Notes under the pieces: model-generated
The model's database searches: none
What the model saw: the letters and a program-made list of their open reading frames with translations, nothing else
What the model was told of the DNA's origin: nothing
Assembly: GCA_019633425.1 (NCBI GenBank)
Contig: WSUB01000017.1
Coordinates: forward strand, 248,001 to 312,000
DNA length: 64,000 nucleotides
Reading direction: 5' to 3'
Origin: Tulasnella sp. 424
Taxonomy: Eukaryota; Basidiomycota; Agaricomycetes; Cantharellales; Tulasnellaceae
Shown here: positions 9,955 through 20,234 of the stretch, one piece after another
Numbering within the stretch: the stretch's first letter is position 1
How the letters are laid out: the number at the start of each line of letters is the position of its first letter
Position numbers and translations under genes: made by a program

Positions 9955-11814
9955 TCATTCCTCTTCCCAAACCCCGTGCGATTCAGCTTCCGAATCCGAG
10001 CCCCATCCATCTTCACCGGTGATACTCGAACCTTCCGGATCCAAGTCCCATCCACCTTCATCGGCGACACTCGAACCTTCATCGTCCGATGGGGGCCATC
10101 CAGACTCGGGTGATCCCGGTCTGGGTGACGACGATGGCCAACTGTCAATAGCCCCGAAGTGTATGACCTTGAAGCGGTAAACGTCGCGAATCTCGTCCAC
10201 ACTATCCCACAGAAACTCCTCGTACCGGGAATGGGATTTGATATTGATAGAATCGGGTCGATGCGCTTCAACTCCCGGTGTGCCAAACCGATTTCTGATC
10301 ATCTCCAGGACAGCTTCACCTTGGCCTTCCAATCCTTCGAATTCCACGCCCAAAAGCCTTGGAAAAGCCATTACGTTGGTTCCCAAAGCCGAAGTGCATG
10401 GCGTTGCTAATATCTGTAGGATTTTCCCCTCGACCTCTTCCTGAAGGTGCTCAGGACCAATCTCGACGGAAAGCTGCGTGACCGCCTCCGAGTCCTGGAA
10501 GGCGACAAGGTCATCAATTTAACTATACTCCTTGATGAAGACTTGTAATTTGAATCTTTATAGCGTTACGCCCGGCCTGTCTTCGAGCGCGCTCTTTAAC
10601 CAGCGACTCGTGATGCCCCGCGGGGTCTTGTCGAGCTTGACTTCATATTTGAACTCACACCCAGGCTCCTGTTCAACAGTAAGGGCTAGCCCATGCTTCG
10701 AAAAAGCCGCTGTCAGATACCCCCTTGTGGTTTGCGATGTTTGGGGGTCGTTCGGGGATGGATGAGCCAAGATGTCGAGTGGACTAGGCAACAAGCTCCG
10801 GAGGTCCTCAAGATCGACGGTCGACTCCGACTCTATGGATGTATGTAGGGTGAATTTGGTGCAGGAAGGAAAGCGTATGTGACGGAGGATGAGGAAAGTG
10901 GGATGATGGGAATGGTTGTTGGCAAACGCCAGGTTGGTCAAGGTTAAATCTTTGAGATGTGATAGAACGACGGGGGTATTACTCTGCGTGAGAGATGTAG
11001 AGGAAGTGAATGTGATGTCTCCCAGCCAAAGGTTCTCCAGGCGTTGGTTCTCCTGGATGAGGCGAAATATTAGGGAAATCTCGAGGCTTCCGCAAAAGCC
11101 AATATCCAGGACGCGCAGTTGGCCGAAATGAACCTCCCTCCACTTAATGCCTCGCCACCGCCGGACACTTAGCTCCTCCAAAAGTGTCCACGATCCGCTG
11201 AAAGGACAGGCAGAATCCCACTCGCCACTTGCGAATAGAATCATCCTCTTGAGCAAGGGGGCTCCGGAGGTGAAGTACTTTACGAAGTCCTCGTCCGTTA
11301 GGTGGTGGATTAATACGGATTCCAAGCGATGGAGGTGAGGGAACATTTTGTCAAGGAACGCCGAATGAGATCCATCCGTCCACTTCGTTGAGTATTTCAG
11401 GTGGAGTGGCGCCTCTTTTGAGTTCTCTAAAGCTTTTGATACGAACTCCGGATGATCCAATGAAGTTATATGCCCCCACAAAAAGGGACTCGTATCAAGG
11501 AGAGCGCGCCACCCCCATGAGACCGAGCGGAGAATGACCATCGTCCGGACGTATCCGCGTGCTCTGTTACCAGAGGAAGTGATAATATTCAACCGGAATA
11601 CGAGCTGGAGCAGCTCTGGGGGAAGTGTGGATATGGGCACGCAATCGTTGCTTTGGCGCAGGCGAGTGGCGGTTCTACGACGAAGTTCCGCTCTAAGCCC
11701 GGTTTCAAAGTCGCTAAGGTTCTTTAAAATGGCTTCTCCGTATTGATAGTTATATTCAGCTCTATGTGAGAATCCAAATATCAGTCGCGTTCTGTGCCTA
11801 ACACCCTAGACCAT
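9955..11814 (-). pseudogene. F-box protein, array copy 4 (nonsense mutations)
   Basis: This is full length by alignment with copies 2 and 3, but it carries three in-frame stops. They are TAG at codon 3 (11806-11808, shared with copy 1), TAA at 10558-10560 (where intact copies have CAA, Gln, after GVTL) and TAA at 10519-10521. The F-box region (PPELLQLVFRLN) is still readable, but no in-frame ATG precedes it and only a GTG occurs at 11640. The acidic C-terminal tail is longer than in copy 2, because a unit of about 45 bases encoding a GSS..GEDGW..D-type segment is present twice (about 9989-10080). Confidence 0.8.
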
Positions 11815-12379
11815 TTACCCAGATTCGTCCCAAACGTTCTGAAATGAACGGATGAAATCGTCTGCACATCTATCGACTAGTTGTGGCAGGCCTTGCATGA
11901 TCTATGAGTGATGGAATGTGTTTGTGAGCTTCCCGGATGTCGAGTCACCGGTACAGGGTGTGCGCAAGCAACCTGGAAGATTGTGTAAGTCCTTTGGTTA
12001 GACTCACGGGATCTCTGTTCAGTTCCGATTGCTTGCGAGACACGTGTAGACTGAGTGGCACAAATACACTGTTCTGAAAGCTTGGGGGGTGGGAGGAAAG
12101 AGCCCTGTACAAAACACATCTGCGCTAGCTATTTATCGAAGATGAGAACCAAAGAACGACAAATAGTGACGAAAGGAGAAGAACATAAGGGGTCCAGATC
12201 TCGAACACGTCGGCAATGTGTGAGAAACCGCAGATATGCTTCCAACTCCAGAACACAATGCGATCATTCCCTGTTAAATGTCCTAATATTTTTTCCGAAT
12301 TCAAAAATGTCTTGGACTCGGGCGGTCATTCTTGCACATCCGCCGCGTGTTCGGATTCCGGACATTACCGACCACCCCA
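11815..12379. repeat. Upstream flank of F-box copy 4
   Basis: No gene is seen. The stretch is colinear with 1864-2280 and 4404-4980, including GAACCAAAGAA and GGCAATGTGTGAGAAA. The G-rich interval near 12080 corresponds to the poly-G tract of unit 2. Confidence 0.6.
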
Positions 12380-13140
12380 TGTGTTACTAAGACTTTTGCT
12401 TGGTTCGGGAGCGGTTGAGCGTCGGCCGATGTGATGGCTTTCGTGAGCTGCGCCGGCGAGTCTGCAGAAAGAGTCAAAATAGAGGAACGGGGGTAGCTAT
12501 CCATCGGGCACGCGTCAGGGGTCTTCATACCGTGGACAGAGAGGTACCGAGGGACACCCTCACATGCAATTGCCCTTCCTCCAACACCGTCGTCTGCACA
12601 GCCCAGTCTTGACGAGGCGCAAAAGCCTATGACCGTCTACCGCACCAAGCTCTTGTTGCGTCCTTTCCTTTCGTTCTGCGTTTTACGTGCACCTTCTGTA
12701 GTACCACCCTCGTTGACCAACCTGAAACAGGGCCTTTGCTGGCTTTCATTTCTCATTGGTTCCGGATCCCCCTCCCGCTTCTCGACCTGCACCTCTCCTG
12801 CAGTACACTGTGTCATTAGAGCTTCAACACCCCTTATCCTTTTTAAGCCTCCTCCCTCTTCTTTCCCGTCAACTCACCTTCGACGATCTTTCGTCTCCGG
12901 GTTTTTATGCTTACATAATTATGCCGACCATAGTTCCTGTTACATCAGCGGTTTTTCTTTCTTCTTCTATTCTCCTTATCTCTCTCTCTCCTCTCTGTGT
13001 TCTCTTTCTATGGTTGTATCTCTCTCTGTGTCTCTGTCTCATGTGGACATCCATGCTCGGCTTACTCAAGGTATCGCCCTAGGTCAACCCCGTTTGATTC
13101 AACCTTGTACCGAAATTTCAAGTCGAATGAAAAGTTGAAA
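12380..13140 (+). pseudogene. bZIP pseudogene remnant with internal deletion
   Basis: This is a second copy of the bZIP locus at 4990-6900 with its coding body removed. Positions 12380-12606 match the 5' part, up to ACAGCCCAGTC. At about 12607 the sequence jumps to TGACGAGGCG, which in the first copy lies at the very end of the reading frame (about 6375-6386). Positions 12620-13110 then match the former 3' UTR, with its CT-rich tract. About 1.15 kb is missing, including the whole bZIP domain. No coding potential remains. Confidence 0.65.
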
Positions 13141-13372
13141 TTCGTGTTCTTCTTGCGTGCTCGTGCGGTGTGAGTTGGGTCGTTGGGAGTACCTTGATGT
13201 CACTCAGCGTTTCGCGGAGAGCGAGCTTCCGGCTAGTATAACAGATTGGGTCACACCTAGCCCGCTGCAACGTAGCCTTGATCTACACAGATGGACTCGG
13301 GAACCAAAACACAGTGACTTAGGAACACTATGTTACTTGATTGTCGTCTGTTTCCGCGCGCCCCGACGATAC
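13141..13372. repeat. Shared 3' flank of F-box copy 5
   Basis: Colinear with 2310-2534 and 9740-9954 (GAGCGAGCTTCCG core). No gene is visible. Confidence 0.5.
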
Positions 13373-15109
13373 TCATTCCTGTCCCCAATCCCCGTGCGCA
13401 GGCTCCGGAGCCCAATCCCACTGCGAAGGGTCCACTGCCCAATCCCCGCCCCATCCATCTTCACCGGTAATGCCCCAATCGTCATCTTCGACTTCGTCCC
13501 GAGATGGCCACGAAGACTCGGGTGATCTTGACCTGCCAATTGGCTCCGATGGCCAACGGTCAACAGTCCCAAAGTCTATGGCCCTAAAGCCGTCAAGTTC
13601 GCGAATGTCGTCCAAGCTATCCCAGAGAAACTCCTTGCCCCAGGAATGGCGAAGGATAGTGATAACATCGGGTCGATGCGCTTCAACTCCCGGTGTGCCA
13701 AACCGATTTCTGATCATCTCCAGAACAGGTCCACCTCGGCCTTCCCATCCTCCGAATCCCAAGCTCGACAGCCTTGGAAAGGCCATCACGATGGTTCCCG
13801 AAGCCGAAGTGCATGGCGTTGCTAGTATCTGTAGGAGTCTCCTCTCGACCTCTTCCCGAAGGTGCTCAACACTAATCCCGACAGAAAGCCACGTGACCGC
13901 CTCCGAGCCCTGGAAGGTGACGAGGTCATCCATCTGACTATGCTCCTCGATGAAGACGCATAACTTGAATCCTTGGAGCGTTACGCCCGGCCTGTCTTCG
14001 AGCGCGCTCTTTAACCACCGCCTAGTGATGCTCCGCGGGGTATTGTCGAGATCGACTTCGTATTCGAATTCACACCCAGGCTCCTGTTCCACAGTAAGGA
14101 TTAAGCCGTGTTTCGAAAAGGCCGCTGTCAGATACCCTCTCGGCTTTTGCGATGTTTGAGGGTCGTTCGGAGATGGATGAGCCAATATGTCCAGTGGACT
14201 AGGCAACACGCTCCGGAGGTCCTCAGGATCGATGGTCGACTCCGACTCTATGGATGTCTGCAGGGTTAATTTGATGCAGGAAGAAAAGCGGAAGCGACGC
14301 AGGATGTCGAGAGTGGGATGATGGGGATGGTTGTTGACATTGCCGGAGTCGGCATACGCCAGCTTGCTCAAGGTTAAATCCTTGAGATGTGACGCAACGA
14401 CAGAGGTATTACTCTGAGTGAGAGATGTGGAGGAAGTGAATGTGATGTTTCGCAGTCCAAGGATCTCCAGGTGTTGGTTCTCCTGAATGAGGCGAAATAT
14501 CACGGAAATCTCGAGGCTTGCGCAAGAGTTAATATCGACCGCCCGCAGTTGGCCGAACTGAACCTCTTTCCATTCAATATCTCCCCACTGCTGGATACGT
14601 AGCTCCTCCAAAGATGTCCACGATCCGCCGAAGGGACGGATGAGACCATGCAGCTCCGGCTCGCTCCTTTTCCGCAGAGTCATCCTCTTGAGCAAGGGGG
14701 CTCTGGAGGTAAAGTACTTCGCGAAGACCTCGTGCGTCGGGTTGTAGATTGCTATGGATTCCACGCGGTGGAGGTGATGGAACATTTTGTCAAGGAGCTG
14801 AGATCCATTCCTCCCCCTCCTTGAGTATTTTAGGTGGAGCGGTGCCTCTTTTGAGTTCTCGAAAGCCTTTGATATGAACTCCAGACGATCTGAGGAAGTT
14901 ATATGCCCCCACAAAAAGGGACTCCTATCAAGGAGAGCACACCACCCCCATGAGACCGAGCGGAGGATGACCATCGTCCGGATATATCTGCGTGCTCTGT
15001 TACCAGAGGAGGAGGCGATAAGAGTGAAGTGGAAGATGAGCTGGAGCAGCTCCGGGGGAAGTTTGGATAGGGGCACGCAAGTGTTCCTTTGGCGCAGGCG
15101 AGTGGCCAT
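13373..15109 (-). CDS. F-box protein, array copy 5 (shifted start)
   Basis: The open frame gives 578 residues from the ATG at 15109, with the F-box near the N-terminus (KLPPELLQLIFHFTL, VSWGWCALL, SPFLWGHI). The family start at 15252 survives as MVWGAGH, but about two extra bases near 15218-15224 shift the frame into an early stop. The ATG at 15109 arose where the sister copies have ATC (Ile) and restores a product lacking about 45 N-terminal residues but keeping the F-box. The upstream start would leave a short uORF of about 11 codons. The C-terminal tail is rich in Trp and Asp (GDW.VDPSQWDWAPEPAHGDWGQE), unlike the Glu-rich tails of copies 1-4. It could be functional or an early pseudogene. 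Confidence 0.65.
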   Translation of the reverse strand: MATRLRQRNTCVPLSKLPPELLQLIFHFTLIASSSGNRARRYIRTMVILRSVSWGWCALLDRSPFLWGHITSSDRLEFISKAFENSKEAPLHLKYSRRGRNGSQLLDKMFHHLHRVESIAIYNPTHEVFAKYFTSRAPLLKRMTLRKRSEPELHGLIRPFGGSWTSLEELRIQQWGDIEWKEVQFGQLRAVDINSCASLEISVIFRLIQENQHLEILGLRNITFTSSTSLTQSNTSVVASHLKDLTLSKLAYADSGNVNNHPHHPTLDILRRFRFSSCIKLTLQTSIESESTIDPEDLRSVLPSPLDILAHPSPNDPQTSQKPRGYLTAAFSKHGLILTVEQEPGCEFEYEVDLDNTPRSITRRWLKSALEDRPGVTLQGFKLCVFIEEHSQMDDLVTFQGSEAVTWLSVGISVEHLREEVERRLLQILATPCTSASGTIVMAFPRLSSLGFGGWEGRGGPVLEMIRNRFGTPGVEAHRPDVITILRHSWGKEFLWDSLDDIRELDGFRAIDFGTVDRWPSEPIGRSRSPESSWPSRDEVEDDDWGITGEDGWGGDWAVDPSQWDWAPEPAHGDWGQE

Positions 15110-15252
15110 TCTACGACGAAGTTCCGCTCTAAGTCCGGTTTCAAAGTCGTTAAGGTTCTTTAAGATCGCTTCTCCGTATTGATAGTCACATTCAGCTCTA
15201 TGTCAAAATCCAAATATCAGTGCGGCGTTCTGTGCCCAGCACCCCAGACCAT

Positions 15253-15559
15253 TTACCCAGATTCGTCAGGCACCCAATCGTGAAGAAAGGAACTGATGAA
15301 ATCGTCTGCACATCTATCGACTAGCTTTGGTAGACCATGCATGATCTTGGAAAAATGAAAGGTGCAAGAGAGTTACTTGGTGTTGAGTCACCGGGTGTGA
15401 GTAAGAATCCTCAGTGGAACATTTAGGGATAGGGTCACGTGGGTCGGACGATCTGGGGCAGGCCATTCAACGGCAACACGTCTCGACAGCAAGAACGTTT
15501 TGGCAGCTAAAGTTCATATCTAAAAAATTCTTATTCACTCATCTTAGATGCCTCGCTAC
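15253..15559. repeat. Type-B upstream flank of F-box copy 5
   Basis: Positions 15290-15520 align with 9090-9330 upstream of copy 3. No gene is seen. The right edge, near 15540, marks the end of the duplicated array. Confidence 0.55.
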
Positions 15560-16243
15560 CAAGGGCCTGGGTTTGCTTATTCGAACACCAGAAACGACAC
15601 CAATCCCGGGTGCGCCACCCACGATCTCGAACTTGCTTATCGTCTCGTTTCCTGTTGGCGGATTCGGTTTCAGTAACCATAGCGCTACCTTTTGTTAATG
15701 TCTCTAGACACCCGTAGCGTACAGTTTCCATATGTTACAGTTACTGTGTAACCCACACTTTCATGTATTTCTTTTATTCTTACATACTATAAGTAGCAAC
15801 CGTACTAGCTCTACGATAACAATAACGACACTTATAACGCTCCTCATTATTGCCCCGATCCCCTCTCATTTCATTCTGCCAACATTTCCATGATACTGAT
15901 TTGGTACTACTCTAATCGTTTCTCGTCGAATACTGCGTCGCCCCCATATGCTTGATCTTGGAGGAAGTAGATTTTGTCGACGATCACGTCTTTGAGACGG
16001 TGTCCGACCGGACAGGTCGCCTGAGACCTTCACAGCCTACGACGGAAAGCAAGAATGGACAATGCACTTTGACTTGTGGTGACTGATATTCGAACTCCAA
16101 CTGCAGGCAATCGTCAAACCGAGCTCTATTTTGATGGAACTATTGCTATCTGTTGGTATGCGGTACGAATGGACACAGAGCCCTCGTTGACCAAGTCGGT
16201 GAAAGGACGAGCAATCGCCACGCCCACAAAGTACCTGCGGTGA
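15560..16243 (-). pseudogene. Retromer subunit VPS26 remnant
   Basis: Blocks characteristic of VPS26 appear in the correct order on the minus strand but in different frames. They are RYFVGVAIARPFTDLVNEG (about 16190-16236), then NSSIKIELG, then DDCLQLEFEY (about 16090-16115). After a probable intron of about 65 bases come HRLKDVIVDKIYFL (about 15968-16010), SKIKHMGA after a frame change, and NETISKFEIVGGAPG (about 15600-15650). VPS26 is an arrestin-fold retromer component that recycles cargo from endosomes to the Golgi. The N-terminal third and the C-terminus are not recognisable, and several frame changes and a stop break the frame. The functional gene is presumably elsewhere. Confidence 0.6.
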
Positions 16244-16749
16244 AGAGAACCCTCAGTTCGAAATCCAATCTTTTCAGGCTAGAAGTTACGTGAGCTAGAA
16301 GAGACACCAATACCCTGTTAACTCTCACTGCTTCTTAGCGTTCTTGGGATTCAAGTCGAGGGCGAGCTTGTCGCACGTCTCCGGGTGTAGTGAGTTCTTG
16401 AGAGGAAGAGGGGAGTTTGTATATAGTTGACGTCTTGGTCGTAGAGCTATACAGTATCAAAAGCCTTTCTACTTGACAACAACAGAAAAATATATCGGTG
16501 GAGCGAGGCCTACAACTCGAGGGACGTTCTGCAGCTATGTCGTCAATCCCCCGAATCTGGTAACCATATTCGAGACGCTGCGGACAATGAACGAGACGAG
16601 AAGGAGAAGTTTGGCGATGAAGAAAAAGATGACGAGCAGGAGCCCGGGTCTGATAGTGACGACTTAAGTTGGTGGGGAGAGGTTAGTCGCGATCGATCGA
16701 TTTCTCTGCTCTCGTATGACAACCGTTAAGCGGATTTCGACCCCGATTT
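16244..16749. other. Unassigned coding-like debris
   Basis: No complete gene is seen. On the minus strand, about 16326-16396 reads LHPETCDKLALDLNPKNAKK after a plausible 3' splice site, but I cannot assign it to a family and it does not obviously continue the VPS26 remnant. On the plus strand, about 16440-16676 is open without an ATG and ends in a very acidic stretch (GDEEKDDEQEPGSDSDDLSWW) followed by GTTAGT. It might be a 5' exon of the kinase remnant downstream. Confidence 0.3.
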
Positions 16750-17815
16750 GAAAGTTCGTGGCAGTAAAGAAATCGAGGATAGGAGATAATAAAGATTTAG
16801 AGCGAGTACTAGGGGTGAGTATGCTCTATTTAGTTTCGTAAAGGTTTCATGAGTAGCTAAGCTCCTTCAGTTGGCACTCAGGGAAACGGAATTCCTAGCT
16901 GAACTTTCTCTCCAAACATCGTCGAGCTCAAGGGATTCATCGAAGACCTATCCAAGGATATAATCTGGCTGGTATTCCCTTGGGCACAGAATGGCAATTT
17001 GAAGGACTTTATCGCTTCACGAGATTGGGAAATTCCAGAGCGGATCTCGTTGGTAAGGCCAAGAAACTTTTTTTTGAATTCGACTTTGAGAATCTGTAGT
17101 CTAGATCAACGACGTCGCAGGAGGGTTGAAATACCTTCATAGCCGAAAGCCACCCATATGCCACGGCTCCCTCAAGTCGGTAAGCTCCAGACGTGCGATG
17201 ATAATACGCTTGACGAGCTTAGTCCTGGACGATACACTTCAATGTATTAATAAGCTCGGGGCACCTCGCAATGATTACCGATTTTGGCTCTGCTCGTCGC
17301 CTCACAGAACATGATCTCCACATACAACCGGGGCTGGTCCAAAACTAACAGCAACCACTCCAAGCAAAGTTCTCCACCCTCAGCAAAACCATACCCTTAC
17401 GGGAAATATATACACCCTTCGCTGGGCTGCTCCAGAGCTGCTAAATGACGACCAAATGAGCCTCTGGAGTGATATATGGGCATTGGGATGGATAGCTTAT
17501 GAGGTAAACCTCTATTCAGATTCGACGGGTATCCGAGGCTCACAAATTCGCTCCGAAAAGGTTCTGACCAATTCCATTCCGTTTCAAGATGTCCCGGCGG
17601 ACGCCATTGTTATCGAACGCGTCATAAAAGGCGATCTTCCGTCCATTAACGAGCATGCCCGCGTGTCATTGTTTGAGAATCTTTGCTCTCTTATGACCAT
17701 GTGCTGGAGCAACGATCCCAGCGAGAGACCAACGGCTGAAAACTGTATAGAAGTCATCAATGATATGGCGAGTGATGTTGCTTTACAGCTCATGAACGCA
17801 ATTGACCCATTATGA
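16750..17815 (+). pseudogene. Protein kinase domain (TKL-like), broken
   Basis: This is the kinase half of an Agaricomycete kinase-TPR gene. Readable blocks are VAVKKSRIGDNKDLERVL, LALRETEFLAELS, PNIVELKGFIED, WAQNGNLKDFIASRDWEIP, YLHSRKPPICHG, ITDFGSARRLTEHD, YTLRWAAPELLNDDQMSLW and PSERPTAENC. Introns fit at about 16816-16870, 17053-17105, 17180-17222 and 17503-17560. The catalytic-loop Asp is replaced (CHGSLKS; the Ser codon is 17168-17170). A one-base loss near 16910 breaks the N-lobe, TAA at 17346-17348 interrupts the C-lobe, and another base is missing near 17396. A TGA at 17813-17815 and a frame change separate it from the TPR part. These lesions make a working pseudokinase unlikely. 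Confidence 0.7.
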
Positions 17816-17823
17816 TATAGCCG

Positions 17824-19907
17824 ATGGTTGTTCCAGACAAAAGCGGGAGGCCAGAGTCAACGTTTTCCGGCGAATCCTCTGCTAAAGCCCTGATAACCAA
17901 GGGAAAGATGGAGCAGATGTCCGGTGACCCCGTGACAGCCTTTGCTTACTTCACTGAGGCCCATCAGATCAATACCAAGATCGGCGATGGGGGGGGCAAG
18001 GCCAACGCTCTGAACTGTCTCGCGGGACTGCATCTGAACCGGAAAGAGTACAGCGCGGCCATCAAGCTCTACTCCGAGGCGCTACATACCCATACCGAAA
18101 TCGGCGACATGGAAGGCAAAGCATCCGCTCTGTCAGGTCTCGCTCAAGTGCATCAGCTTCAAAAGGAGTACAGCGAGGCCATTAAGCTCTACTTGGAGGC
18201 TCTGCAAATCTATACCGACATCGGGGACATGGAAGGCAAAGCGTCCGCTCTTTCAGGTCTTGCTCAAGTGCATCGGCTTCGAACGGAGTACAGCGAGGCC
18301 ATTAAGCTCTACTCCGAGGTGCTGCAAATCCATACCGACATCGGCGACCGAACAGGCCAAGCCTCCGCTCTGTCAAGTCTCGCTGAAGTGCATCGGTTTC
18401 GAAAGGAGTACGGCGAGGCCATTAAGCTCTACTCCGAGGCGCTGCAAATCCACGCCGACATCGACGACTTGGAAGGCAGAGCCGACGCTCTGTGGGGTCT
18501 CGCTGAGGTGCATCGGCTTCGGAACGAGTACAACGAGGGCATCGTGCTTCACTCCGGGGCAACCCAAGTCCATGCCGACATCGACGACAGGCGATGCAGG
18601 GCCGACGCTTTGTGTGGTCTCGCCGAGGTGTTTCGGCATCGAAACAAGTACAGCGAGGCCATCGAGCACTACTCTGTGGCGCTGAAAATTCGTACCGACA
18701 TCGGCGACAGAATGGGCCACGCCTCCACTCTGTCAAGGCTTGCTCAAGTGTATGGGCTTCAAAAGGAGTACAGCGAGGCCATTAAATTCTACTCCGAGGC
18801 GCTGCAAATCCATGCTGACTTCGGCGACTTCGGCGACTTGGAATGCAGAGCCAACGCTCTGTGGGGTCTCGCTGAGGTGCATCGGCTTCGGAACGAGTAC
18901 AACGTGGGCATCGCGCTCCACTCCGGGGCACCTCAAATCCATGCCGACACCGACGACAGGCGATGCAAGGCCGACGCTTTGTGTGGTCTCGCCGAGGTGC
19001 ATCGGCATCGAAAGAAGTATAGCGAGGCCATCGAGAACTACTCCGTGGTGCTGCAAATCCGTACCGACATCGGCGACAGAATGGGCCAAGCCTCCGCTCT
19101 GTCAAGTCTCGCTGAAGAGCATATGGACCAAAGGGATTACAGCGAGGTCATTAAGCTCTACTCCGAGGCTCTGCAAATCCGTACCGACATCGGCGACCGA
19201 ACAGGCCAAGCCTCCGCTCTGTCAAGTCTCGCTGGAGTGCATCAGTTTCGAAAGGAGTACAGCGAGGCCATTAACTTTACTCCAAGGCGCTGCGAATATA
19301 TACCGACATCGGCGACATGGAAGGCAAACCCTCTGCTCTGTCAAGTCTCGCTGGAGCGCATCAGTGCCGAGAGGAGTACAGCAAAGCCATCAAGCTCTAC
19401 ACCGAGGCCCTGCAAATCCGTCCCAACATCGACGACAGTCTCGGCAAAGCCTCCTCTCTATCACATCTTGCTGGAGTACATAAGGGTCGAAAAGAGTACA
19501 GCAAGGCCATTAAACTCTACTCCGAAGCGCTGCAAATCCACCCCAACATCAAAGACAGTCTCAGCAGAGCCGACGCTCTGTCAAGTCTCGCTGAGGTGCA
19601 TCGGCTTCAAAAGGAGTACGGCGAGGCCATTAAGCTATACTCCGAAGCCCTGCAAATCCATACCAACATCGGCGACACGCAAGGCAAAGCGTCCGCTCTT
19701 TCAGATCTTGCTCAAGTTCATCAGCATCAAAAGGAGTACAGCAAGGCCAGTAAACTCTACTCCGAAGCGCTGCAAATCCATACCGACATCGACATCGGCG
19801 ACATGCAAGGCAAAGCGACCGCTCTTTCAGGTCTTGCTCAAGTTTATCAGCATCAAAAGGAGTACATCAAGGCCAGTAAACTCTCCTCTGAGGCCCAGCA
19901 AATCTAG
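17824..19907 (+). pseudogene. TPR-repeat region of the broken kinase-TPR gene
   Basis: About 17 tandem repeats of 40 residues have the consensus AL.IHTDIGD..G.ASALS.LA.VH...KEYSEAIKLYSE, which is TPR-like with long spacing. The first 12 or so are in one open frame from the ATG at 17824. A one-base loss near 19271-19279 (AACTTTACTCC where sister repeats have AAGCTCTACTCC) moves the last five into another frame, ending at 19907. TPRs of this kind form superhelical protein-binding scaffolds. The open frame that runs past the lesion to 20400 is out of frame with the repeats and not real. Either half could still be translated as a truncated TPR protein, but the kinase half is broken too. Confidence 0.75.
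18466..19203 (+). repeat. Higher-order repeat of three TPR units (369 bp period)
   Basis: A three-unit block, beginning with the segment around ALWGLAEVHRLRNEYN and followed by ALCGLAEV and RTDIGDRMG units, occurs at 18466 and again at 18835. The offset of 369 is three 123/120-bp units plus a 9-base doubling of TTCGGCGAC near 18820-18839. It points to recent unequal exchange within the array. Confidence 0.75.
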
Positions 19908-20234
19908 AACGAGCTGCTATTACGTGATAGTAGATAGTCCCACGGTTGTACAAGCTATTTGTAGAATCTTTGACTTCGGCATTATTTGGGCTTTAGGGGA
20001 CTGTTACAAGGAAACTTCAATGCATAGAAAGTGGAGTGGAATACTGGATAGTCAGGAGTTTAAGCGAGCTAACGTGTACTATACGACTTCTTTTCTATTT
20101 CACTGCACCTCGAATGCAAAAGACCTCTCCATTCGCCGTCGTCTCTTAGCTAAAATCATCCATCTTGGAGCCTCTTACCCAACCTCTCTCGCCCTCCCTC
20201 GTGATCCATACAGCATAGTCTGGCCCGCTAATTT
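19908..20234. other. Intergenic, nothing recognised
   Basis: A short AT-richer stretch between the TPR remnant and the convergent F-box gene. No coding or structured element is seen. Confidence 0.5.

Noticed and set aside
1..15550. F-box units as transposon-borne copies
   Set aside because: No terminal inverted repeats, target-site duplications, transposase or reverse transcriptase were found; local duplication explains the pattern.
17162..17179. HGSLKS as a functional pseudokinase signature
   Set aside because: The same gene has a stop codon and several frame changes, so the Asp to Ser change is better read as decay.
18260..19483. Several long open frames on both strands across the TPR array
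   Set aside because: A 120-base period keeps shadow frames open in every register; their translations are Arg/Ser/Pro-rich and match no family.
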